Below are positions 37,910-49,900 of a stretch of 64,000 bases of DNA, in pieces. The first letter of the stretch is position 1; each line of letters begins with the position of its first letter. Where the stretch lies: NCBI RefSeq assembly GCF_003254395.2, contig NC_037639.1, positions 14,621,037 to 14,685,036 on the forward strand, read 5' to 3'. Below the pieces are notes generated by a model. The model was given only the letters and a program-made list of their open reading frames with translations. It was not told where the DNA came from and ran no database searches. Position numbers and translations under genes: made by a program. This stretch comes from Apis mellifera. Its lineage: Eukaryota > Arthropoda > Insecta > Hymenoptera > Apidae.

Positions 37910-40900
37910 GAACCCCGTTAGCGCCCCAATGTTCGCCGAACCTTCCTTCTCCCCTCCTTCCGGAATCGATCGAATTTCGCCGGATTTCTGCCATCCGCGC
38001 ACGTGCAGTGGCCCACCTGCCGGGCGGCCGAGTTTACGTTCCCGTGCAAACTCGGCTTTAACCTCTTGGCCCCGAGATTCTGGAGTGCTGCCGCGAACAT
38101 TGATACCCGTTGCTCCATATATATATATATATATACATACAATTTCGCTTCCCTGCACACATCTGTCTCCCCTCCCCTCCCCTCTCTTCTTCGTTTCGTC
38201 TTCCCAACCGTTCAACAACCGTTCTATTTTTAATAGACGAAAGAAAACTATTACTCCCGGGTTACAATTTTTCTTTTCACTTCTCGATAACGCGGATCTC
38301 GACAATTTTCTCCCCTCTACGTTTAATTAAGAAAGATCGTGTGTGTGTATACATACGAAAATCCCGATCCGAAATTTTCAGGTTATTTTAACCGTGGCAC
38401 AATTACGATCAGCCTGTCGCGGGGATTAATGCCTCGTGTCCGTTATCCGTGTCCGGGTAACTGGACGACCAGTTTCATCATGCTAATTCGATGCCCCGTT
38501 AATTTATGCGCGACGATTAAACGAGTATAATTCGAGTATCGGTTAATTTCAATTTCTCTCGATATATTCGATCATTTTTTTAATAACGAAACCTGAAAGA
38601 AAGAAATAAACGGAATTCTCTCAACGCGAATCTTTATTTATTCTTTTTTTTTTTATTAATTCTCAAAGGAAGATTCGCGTGGACAGATTGAAAAGAGCTG
38701 GATTCGTTGTAGAGGGAGGGTAGAAGAGCGGTGGAACGCCGAGGAGGGGGACAAAGGAACAAAACAAACGGGAACACGTGCTCGGAGCGGAGGAGTGCAC
38801 TCTCTCGTATAGCGGAGTATTGATCGTGTTCTGCAGGTACTCGTTCGCCTGTTTCGTTAGCGGCACGTCGATGGCTACTGGCCGCTCGTGACTGCAGCTG
38901 CAGCTCCAACTGCGCCCAGTTCCGCTAACCCCCGGCAACTATCGCCCACCCCTCCCTCCCTCTGTTTCGATCCACCCTTTCCAGATTTTCGTTGTAACCA
39001 AGTATCGCGCAACGAATACAACGTGGCAACAATTGTTAATCAAAGGCGTCTTGGTTGCAAATCAACGATCGAGGTTTTTAAGCTTTCCTTGCTTCCTGAA
39101 ACAAAATGATTCGAAAATAGAATAGATAGAAATTTCCCGTTTAAACCTCCCCGTTTCGAATTATAGATCTGTGCAATATTATTACACAACGTTATTGATC
39201 GCGCGCAAGCTCCTCGGTTCACACATTTCCTTCCATTTTTCCAACCCGTTATACCATTCCCTCCATCGATTCGATGCAAATTTTCGAATCTACCTACCTT
39301 TTCCCACTTCCGTCGAAAACCAGTTATTTCCATCCGATCCGAATGTTTGCATAATCCTTGCCGATCGCCCACCCGGCGAATCCACGTGCCACTGCCCTCC
39401 TCCTCTCTCTCTCCCCCCCCCCCCCCCTCTCCTGTCTCGACCAGACGATCCCGTAAGTCGCCTGCTTCGAATCGACTGGTCGTTATTTATTCTACAGGTG
39501 GCCGTGCACGAACCTCTTTCGTCGCTTGTATATATATATATATATAAATGCGTGGAAATATTTCGAGAGAGAGTGGAATTCGCCGCACGCGATCCTTTCC
39601 TCTCCGTTTCCATAGAATCTTTCGTTTCCGCCCGGTTTCAACGTGTCATTAGCCGGGGGAAATTCGATCGATCCGACGACAATTCTCTTCTTTGCCCGCG
39701 TTTATTATTATATTCTTTCGTCTACTCTCCCCCTCCTCCTCCTCCCGAGATATATAAAGCGGTACGTTTCCAGATGTATAACAGGATATATAATTGGATT
39801 TTGCATAATTCATCGATCGAAGCGCACCGAGCTCGTCTCCCGTCGTGCCTTCCTTCCTTCCTTCCTTCCTTGCGAGAATTGTGCCCGCGATATATACGAT
39901 TCGGCGCGCACGTTCAAAGGAAACGATGGAAACTCGATCGATATCCGCCGTTCGAGAGGCCGCCTCCTCCCATTTCTCCAATCCATGATTACACGTCCGA
40001 TGATATCTTTCCGCAAACCTTTCCGCTCACCTTCGTTTCTTCGAACGAAGATTAAAAAAACGACGTAAACGAAAGCGAGGAATCCAATTATATATATATA
40101 AACGGGAGCGGCGATTCTCGCCTCCATAAATTTCCTCGCTTTTATTTGCGCGTTTCACGGGCACGTTTACGTTCGCAGCGAAGAAAGTGGCGTTGTTTGC
40201 ACGGACCCGTGCCAATCGCTCCTTGCAAGAGCAACGGAGAGAAAATCGGGCGCGTGGGCGTCGATCGGCCGCGCGCCCCTCCCCCCTCCCCTCCCGAGAC
40301 GGAGCCCCTCCGCGAGGGAGGGGGGGATCGTTAAAGGTTACTCGGAGCCTCGTGCCTCGGTAAACAGTGTTGTCTCGCGCCACCGTTTCTCTCCCTTTTC
40401 AAATTCCAATTCTCTCGAATCGTGCGTTATTATTCATACGCGTATAAACTCGCTTTTAAACGAACCAAAATAACCGATTACGAGCCTCAAATATCATCCG
40501 GTAACACGATAATTTTAAATGTACATATATATATAAAATTAGGGAAGAATAAAAAATTAAATTTATCTCGTGGAGATAAATTTCCTGATTTTATTTCAAC
40601 TTTCGTTCCTTTTCTGTCGAAATTTCGGGCGAGATGGAGGGTGGTGGAGTGGGGAGGATGGGTAAACAACGGGTAAATCCTGATCCTGTGCGTGTACGTC
40701 GGTTGCTGCAGGCTTGAATGGGGAAGGAGTTAGTCGGCCGTTGGAAGTAGGTCGGCGGCGGCGGTGGTAGACGGTTGTGGGTGTCCCGACGTGGTTGCGT
40801 GGGTGGAAGCGAAGTCGTTCTGAAAGGACTAGCGGCGAAGTCGAGGAGGGGGGAGGGGTTGAAGGAGTGGCAAGGGGGAAGCTTCCCACTCGTCAACCGA

Positions 40901-43900
40901 TCGGTTCCCGACCTCTCCAACGTCTTCCGCGTTCCTCTCGCCATTCATACTCGTCCCGCGTTCCTTCGCCTCTGCGACTTCGATTTTTCTCTCCGAAATA
41001 TCGCTCGAATTACTTCGCCGCCTACGCTCTGTATTTATGTATATATATATATATCGATCGATAAGATTATTTATTTAATTTTCTGGAAAAATTGCGTATT
41101 TGGAAATTTTTGATCGGAATTAGGGCCTGGACGAAAGGTGGCGTCCGCGAATAATATCGAAGGTTGTTTTCCCTGGAAGGGAAGTCGGCTTACTCTCCCT
41201 GCGCGCAAGCGGCCGTGGCTGATCTCCTATAATTTTTCTCGTCCCACTGCACCTGTGGTTGTCGAACGGTGCATAAGGGGTCAGAAGAGGATAAAATTAC
41301 AAAGTGTCATCGGCGTTCGATCGTTCCCGCTCTGTCCTTGAATATCGAATGTAAAAGTCGAAGGACAGTCTGAATATTTAATAAATCATTAGATGATGTT
41401 GAATAATCCTCTCTCATTTTTTCCCCTCCTCCTTTCTAAGATGAATCGTTTCTTCGCTTCTTTTCTTCTCTTTCTCGTTCGAAATATGATATAATAATCT
41501 CGTTCTCGAAGTGTCGATGACCTTTTAGCGGCTTTTCTTGATTCGGGAGAAGAAAAGAAGGAAGACTTCCTCCCCTCGGGTTCCGCTCATTCACTTGGAT
41601 CGATCGAGGGGAGGTTATGCAACGGAGAGACAAACACGTTACTATTTTTGCGGATCGCGTGCAGTGGTTCGCTAACAGGTGTACAAACGAAAGGAGTCGC
41701 GATATTTATCGAGCGAACCTTCTTCGAGCGCGTTCCTTTCGTTTCACATGTTTATCTTTGTAATTAGTAAAATATAAAGCAGCTTTGCGAAAATTATTTC
41801 ACGATCGAATTAGAATTTTTGAGAAGAAGAAGAACTGGAGGATGAACTCGTGATCCTCTGAGAAAATTAACCATATTTATCCTTGACAATTTTGGACAGG
41901 TTTTCAAAAATGATTAATTCCTTCTTTCTCTCGATATCGGGATAAATATTGGAAATTGGAGAAGAAACGTCCAACGATGAAATAGGAGAAATCTATTTTG
42001 CGTTCTTCCGCGAAACGGATGAATCAGCCGGATTTGTTTTTTCGGGATATATTTCTCGAAACGCGAGAGAGCGCCACCACTTCATTGAGAACTTTCTCAA
42101 TGTCGTGGCCGAGTACGGAAAGCGGAAAATCCGGTGTGACAAACCGGGACGTTAACGTTATTCATGGGATATCTTTGACAAGGGCAAAAGTTGGTACGCG
42201 AAAATTTCACGAGTTAACTCGTGAGCAAGTCCAAGTTCGCGCCATTTTCTCTCCTCTCGCTTCGCTCCGCAACGCAAACTTCAATCGCTCGATGATGATA
42301 AATAAAGCCTCGATATTTTCGCACGCCAACTTTTACGCTCGCTTTCACCTACCGGTATCAATCATTTAAAGTCGTTTCTCGTAAATTTTAAACGTCGTTT
42401 ATGCCAATTAAGAATATCTGTTTTTCTCAGCCTCGTGCTAAAAAACTACGTTTGTTATAATCGTCGACATTTATTTTTTCTGGCTTATATATATACACCT
42501 TGTATATATATACACGTACAATTTGTTTGAAAAATTTTCATCGATAATCTCGATCGTTATTTCCGTGTCGAATCGAAGAAGTGAACGCGCGAAACGAGGC
42601 ATATAATCGGCGCGTTATTCTCGGTCGTTAAGAGGAGCGGGGGAAGCGGGGAGAGGGCGGTAGCAAAGGCAACGTTTTCAGAATCGGCACACGTAGCGGC
42701 AATTCGAGCCCTATCTCGCCTCTCTGCGCATGCGCGTACGCAGCGTGTTGTTGCGCGATTCGACGCGGTCGGAATATTTTTCTCATTCGCCGGAAACACG
42801 CGATCTCTAACGAGCGGCTCCAACACTTACTTAATTGCTCGAAGGAATCGATGATTCTCGGCGACGCGAGAGCGCGTTCTCCCTTCGGCTGGACGAATTC
42901 GAGCCGAGGACGGAAACGGAATAACCTTTAACGAACGCTTAACGGAAGCTCACGTGCGGAGGCGCGTGATTGTATTTAAATGGCCGCGCGTTAAAAATCG
43001 GCGCCGTCCAACCGTGACACGTGCCGCCAATTCGGACACGTCTCCTCTTTCCTCGATCCCCCCCTCCCCAAATTCGAATGCCTCGCTTCTTCCAACTCGA
43101 TTCGTATTATATACGTCGCGTATACATGCGTGTGTTCCCAAATACCATTTTTCGTATCCCAATTATTCGTTCCGGCTAGAGGGACGGTTGGACACTTTTT
43201 TCGATGAAAATTAAATTGATTGAACGAGAGATTAGATAAATTTCGTTAATCTCGGGAATAAAATATTCTTGTTTACCTGTTTGTCCTTCCTTTCCCGTTG
43301 GATCGAATCCATTTGTCACGCTGGAAATGAAGGTAGATGATCGAAACGTAGTTGTTGTAGAATGTACGCAGATTACGGGGGGATTGAAATGTCAAAGGAT
43401 TGTTAGTGCGTGGTTGTAAGAGGGAGGGAATGGATAGTCTCGATTTTTATGATAATTTATTAATTGACTTTTACCCGATGAGAAAAAAAAACTTGTTTTC
43501 CTTTTTATTCATGAACAGGCAATATAAATAATTCGTTTAATTGTTTCACACCGTTTAATAGAGTCTATATATATATATAACAATGATCCCGCCGCCGTTC
43601 AAGAAAATTCGCAATATTATAATAATATTTAAATTCGCCTTCGAACACTCTCTTTCTTCCATTCTTCTCGCGCGCGAGATTTTCCAAGACGTTTAAAAAA
43701 AACGAATCCACTTTTTCTACCTTTTTCCCAGAGACATTCTTCCGCGGATCCAACGTGGAAACTGGATACGAGCCAGTTTTTTTGTTATTTTTTTTTAATT
43801 CCATGTAATCAGTTTTTATCGAGTTGCACGATTTCCTCGAACCGAGGCTTTCGAAAAGAGACTTTCGTTTCGATCGAAGCTGCGAAATATTTTTCGAATC

Positions 43901-46900
43901 CGTTCAATCGGATGTGCATTGGTGAAAAGAGAGGAGAAAGAAGAAGAAGAAAAGAAAAAAGAGAGAGATTATTCTTGTATCGTCACCGCAAATGCGTGCG
44001 TTACCGATACACTTTGCATATTATCGTATGCAAATTGGACGTTGCGAAGCGAGATTGCCACGGACGAAAACCGCGGTAACCGGCTCTTCACACTCTTCGG
44101 TATCGCATCGGCATGGCACGCGCGCGCGCGCGCCAGCGAGCTCACTGAAAATAAGTTTCGACCAGTAAGTAATTCCGCCGATCCCCCGTGGAATTACGTC
44201 ACCCATATTCCGTATCGGCCGACGCGGAAATCCGGGATGCGAATGCGAAAGCAAGCCGCTACGAAATTAAACCGCCTCTCGTTCCGTCTCGCTCCAAAAC
44301 CGGAATAAATCGAGCCTCCTTTCTCTCCTTCTCGTTCTACCGAAAAATCGATCGCGTTCCCTCGAACAGTTGTGTCGAGAACGCGGACAATTCGAGGGAA
44401 CGAGCTTAGAGGTTATTGTTGTTGTTGTTGCGTCCTTGTTGTTGTTATTGCTGCTGCTACTGGCAAAGCAAAGGACGGTGAAATTTATCTACCACCACTA
44501 GCACGTACTACGTGGTGCCTCGATAATTTACCTTGTTTACGGTGGTATACATAGCCCCGCGCAGCGCGCTGTTCAACGTAACGGGAATTGCGAGGTTGCG
44601 CCGGCTGGCGGTGCGTGCATGCGCGGGCTCGCATTTCCTAATTGAAACCTAAATGCATCCTCGTGTTATCGATAATTAAATTACGCCTACCTTCCCGTTA
44701 AATTTGCCACAGCGATATTTCCCACTCGATCGTCGAGAATATAACGTTTCCCTCGCCCCTCTCCCTCTTCCCCATCTCGGCAAGCAAGGAAGGAACACAA
44801 TACGTCGTACGATTCATCGATGCATAGATATTTATCGTTCCCGATGAATCACTCCAACATCTTTAAAAATGTAAGATCCTCGTAATCCGGTTAGAAATCC
44901 GGTTGTAGGCGTTTATATTTACCGGTTTCGTTTCGTGGGCTTTCGTTTGTTTGCTTCGACAACTAACGCGATGAGTTCTATTATCGATCGAGTAAATTTT
45001 TTCCCTTCCCTTCTCTCCTCGCCTCCTAATGGGAGTCGCCTCCTCAAACCCGTAACCGTTTTCGGAGGTAAAACAGAATCGCGGGCTCGTTATATATATA
45101 TATATATATATATTATTGGACGTTGTCCAATCGTTGTTGCCGCTGAAACAATTCACGAATTATCGCGAGATGGAGCGGCTCGAGAAGGAACGTTAAACGG
45201 GCAGCGGTGAGAAATTTATCGGACGAATATTCGACTCGCACGCGCGTACGCCGTGGGAGAAGAAACCCGTTTGTTATAATTCAACGGGAATTATTAGGTA
45301 ATAAGCAGTCGTGTGAAACTGCGGAGCGGAGCGCGAGGACACATGGCGAGCAGGGACGGGCGGCGCTCGATTTTTCTTCTCTTTCGCGCAGGAAAGCGCG
45401 CGTGTGTATGTATGTCCGCCTCTCTCCAACCGATTCACTCGGGTCAGTTTCTTCTTCCTTGCGCGCCCGTGCAACTGATGAAATTGTTATTTTTAGCGTA
45501 GCCGTCCCGTTATTCTCCCGTCTCGTTACGATGTTTCGCGATCACCATCACTCTCTCTTTCTCCTTCCTATCCTAATCTATCGAACGTGTTCTCGTTCCT
45601 ATCCTAATCTGTGAAAGGGATACAAATTCGAATTTGTTTTAACGAAGAGAGAAAGGAAGATATCTGTAATCGTGGCTAATTGCCGCGATCGAATGAGCCG
45701 ATTTAACCCGCGGTTCATACCAGTTCATACCGGTTCACGGTTTATTAATCTCCCTTCGGCGTCTCGCTAACTCGATTCTCTCATTAAGAATCGCCGAGGG
45801 CTCGTTTCGTTTGTTGCGCGTAGCGCAATCTCGTTTCTCGCGAGCGAGGGAGAGAAAGAGAAGAAAATCTGTTTCTGGGTTTTCGGTGGGATAGGTTGGA
45901 TAGGTTGGGTTACACACGACGCGATCGTTGGCAGATGTTTTTAATGCAAGTTCAACGACTCGCGCCACACCGATAAGAGGCCGAGTTCCTCCGCTCGCCG
46001 GTCGTAAATACTACTTAACCGTAGCCTCGCCTTCGTCTTATCATCTTTTCCTCTTTTTTCTTCTTCTTTTTTTTTTTTTTTTTTTTCTACAACAACCGTT
46101 TCACCTGCGAAACTCGCTGTTTCGCAGTTTTTATAAATAGTAGCGGAGCAATGGTCTCTCCTCGAGCGAGGAAGAGACCACTTTCATCCCTTCCCCCATC
46201 CCTTCCGATCGATCGATCGGCCGGACACAATTTCTCTCGGCGCACAAATTTCTTACCGTCGTCGTCGAACGCGTCGTAACAAGTACGAATACGTGCGGGC
46301 AAGGAAGGGAAGGATCGGCTTCGCATTGGGCGCGAATAGGCTCGAGAGGAGAGGGGAGGGGAGGGGAGGGAGCATAACTGTCCCGAGCACGTGTGTCGGT
46401 GGAAATTCGGCGTGGCTGGTGGCGCCTGCTGCGCGTGTTTACACCGTGCGCTGGCCCCCTCTCCCCCCCGGAACGACGCACCCCGCCCCTCAACGGAAGA
46501 CACTCGAGAAAGCACGCGTATCATCTATACGTACGCTACGTACCACCGACTAAAAATATATCGTTATGCCATACAATTCTTGCTACGCTAAAATTGGAAA
46601 GGCGAGGCGCGTCTGAATCGAAGTCGGGTAGCCCGACAAATTGGACAACGTTTTTTTTTTTCGCGAATTAATCCCCTTCTCTTCCGCCTCCCCTTCCCTC
46701 TTCTCCTCCTCTTCCTCTTCCCCGTTTTTATTCCCCTCTTTCGACACGAACGTCGCGTGTGTGCGTGTCACGCGTGTCGCGTTTATAAAATAGGAGGCTC
46801 GCGTTTCTGCCGTTCGGGGAATGCGGCTCTCCTTGAACCTTGCACCTCGCTCGTTCGCTCGCTCGCTCGCTGTTATAATTAATGATTTACCGCGTATATT

Positions 46901-49900
46901 ACGTTATATACGTTCGTAACATAAGATACACACCGTAGAGAGAAACGATCGTTTCGTTTTCCTTTTTTCCGCCGATATTCGTTCGTTTTCGCGGCGGAGG
47001 GGGAGGGGGGGGATCGAGGGGAAACGACCTTGTCCCGCGACGCGACACGACTCGCGTGTGAACAACGAACAGATTTACGATCGTAAGAACGCGCACGCGG
47101 GCCGGCGGCCGGCCGATGACTCGCGGTTATTCAATCGCGTACAAAGTTCCAAATAACGACGTCGAGTAAGTCCCCGGGAATATTTACACGACTCCGATCT
47201 AAATTCTAAATTAGGGTCAGGTGAATCTTCCTGGCCTAAGGAGGGAGGAGGAGGGGGAGGAAGGAGAGAGGGGCAAAGTTGAAAGCGCGGTTTCAACTCG
47301 GGGAATGGAAAGAGTTGGCGGCCCGGGGCTACGAAGCGGCCTAGCGAACACGTTGCGATGCGGGCTAGCGATGGGTTCGAGTCGATCGTTCGAAACTATC
47401 GCTTCGGTCACCGAAAGTTAAATCGCACGAGGCGTTTCAACGCTATATATATATATATCCTCAAGATTCGTGGACGTTGAAATATTTTGCAACATTGGAG
47501 ACATTGGCTCGAGCGATTGGCACGCGCGAAATTGCAGTATACCTCTTCCAATATTGCGCGCGAGGCGATTAATTTAAACCCATCGCTCGAGTCGACGCGT
47601 GTATACATACATATATATATATATATGTATTAAAGCGTGTCGAAAGATGTTACGGATACAGATATCGAGCGATGGATTTACACATTCGAATATGTAATAT
47701 TGGAATAGCTCAGTCTCTGATCGAACTCGAAGCCATCGCTCGACTCGACAGTGTCTGCATCGCAACATGTTTCAGCGTCCGCGGACAGCTTTAGAAGCGA
47801 CGCTCGCGGCGATTCCTCGTACACGTTCACGGTCGCGCTTCGTTTTTATCTTGTCGTGCTATAAACCTCCTCTCTCTCTCTCTCTCTCTCTCGCTCGCTC
47901 GCTCGGTCCCCCTCCCTCCGCGTCTGCCTCCGCCGTAACCGTCGCCGTCTCCCGTCGTCGAAGACCGCCTTGACATCGAGCGATGCTACGAACGACATCG
48001 GCTCTACTCTCTCTCGCAGCGAAATATCGAAGGATACTTTAATTATAGTATCCTCATCGATTCTTATCGGCCCGTCTATCTTCGAATAATTCGCGACGAA
48101 TAATCCCTCCCCTCCCCTCCCCTCGCCACGTTTCGAAACGTTTACCAAGGAAAATTGACAACCGGTTGTTGTTGTTCAACATTGCCGAACGCACGTTCGT
48201 TCCTCGCGTTATTACCATCATTATTATTATTGTTATTATTATTATTGTTATTATTATTATTACCATCATCATCGTCGTCGAACGATATCGAGTATAACCA
48301 TCAATCGTGCTCGTTAGTTTACGCGGCGAGCACGAAATTTCCTCCCCTCCCTTCCCACTCCTCCCCTCTTCCACGTACACGGCTCGAGGCTTCGTTCGTT
48401 ATCGCGGCGATTTCGCAGGAATTTCTCGACGCGTGCCTCGTGTCTCGTTTCCACCTTGAAAATCGTCCACTTCCTTCCTACTTTCGTAACTCGATCGTCG
48501 TTTAAGAGAGAAAAAAAAAAGAATGCTCGTTTTCTTGTTTAGACGGACAGGATGCGAAATGAGAAGCGTTCGTGGGACGAACGAAAAATTTCGTCGAGCG
48601 AGTTTCGTGGAGCGATGACGTTTCACGTTTCACGTTTCACGTTTTTTTCCAGGATCCGCCGTACCGCAACAACGAGAGGGGAAGGAGCATGGGGGTCGGG
48701 CCGATGCGGTCGCGGCCCATGGAGAAGAGGCACGATACCTCGCCGTACAGCGGCGTCCCGTATCTGTCGCCGCCGCCCCCGGACACGTGGAGGAGAACCA
48801 ATTCGGACTCGGCACTCCATCAGAGCGCCAACGAAGCGTGCCAATCGACCACCACTATCCCCCATCGGCGAGGTACTCACTCCAACCTCTTCTCTTTTTT
48901 CACAATTCAAATATATTATTATTTTTCTACGATAACACTTTCTTCTCGAAAAAGAAAGATCCGCGTCTGCTTACTCGGAAACCGGATGTTTTTTGCTTTT
49001 GAGGATTCATTCGAAGACGAAGTGGAAATGATTATTTTGAAATAATTTATGATTTTATGATTAAAAATGAAAAAATGAAAATGAAAATGAAAGTGAAATG
49101 AAAAAATGTAGAATTTATTTTTGTACCTTTTGTATGGGGGTTGATTAAAATTTATTTAATAATTTTAAATATCTCGAAAAAAAGGGAGCTAAACTATGAT
49201 AAAATTATTAATATAGATTTAGAAATTTAAATGTTATTCGAACTTATTAATATCTAGTTTTTTTTAGAAATAAATTTAATTTAAATATAAATGTTTAGTT
49301 TATAAATAGTAACGATTTAAATTTAACTAATTAAGCGGATTCCTCCTTTCCCTCTCACGTCCCCCGATTTTCATTCCCCCTCTCTCCTCCGTCGATTTAA
49401 ATTCGATCGAATACGTTCTCTCCTCGAGGAGGAGATGCAAACTTTTCGAAGGATGGGGGGAGCGCGCGGCAATCAGACGGCCGCTTGTTATAACCGGTCG
49501 CAATTGAATTCCGTGTGTCGCAGAAAGCCTGCATCCATCCCCTCGTGGGGGGAAGCGCGCGCCATCTGGCGACGCGCGACAAATGGTTCAATTTGTCGGA
49601 TATTCGATCCGATGTTTCCTGCGATTCGCCCCCTTTCTCCAATTCTCGCCTCGAAAATTGCCCGCGAGACGCGATCCCGTCCGGTCGGAAGAGTTAAGAT
49701 TCTCTCTCTCTCCTTGTTCCTCTTGCATCCTCGAGGGTAAATAAAATTGGACAGGCTAATCTAGAACGTAATCTCTCCGGAGGCGTTAAGTCAGTCTTCG
49801 CGTCGTCTCTGCGATCCGTCTCGCTCGAGGAAAAATCCAACTCGCGTGATAAACGCTCTCAATGGGCCCCCACGGATAAATAATCGCACGGGGAAGGAGG

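Larger units (their letters stand above)
31314..48652. other. Crtc: CRTC intron 2 (17 kb), hosts OBP1
   Basis: A large intron containing the antisense OBP1 gene (33256-34794), copy B of a dispersed repeat (34430-34580) and many microsatellites: GGCT at 37.88 kb, AT runs at 38.12 and 45.09 kb, GTT at 44.41 kb and ATT/GTT at 48.21 kb. The many open frames of 60-290 codons in 34.8-48.6 kb have no recognisable domains and run through simple repeats. A short CRTC exon could be hidden here, since exons 2 and 3 join in frame but vertebrate-like linker sequence is short. Confidence 0.6.

Noticed and set aside
39171..40055. 294-codon plus-strand frame in CRTC intron 2
   Set aside because: Pro/Ser/Arg-rich with simple repeats, no domain, no codon bias like the real genes; several competing frames overlap it.
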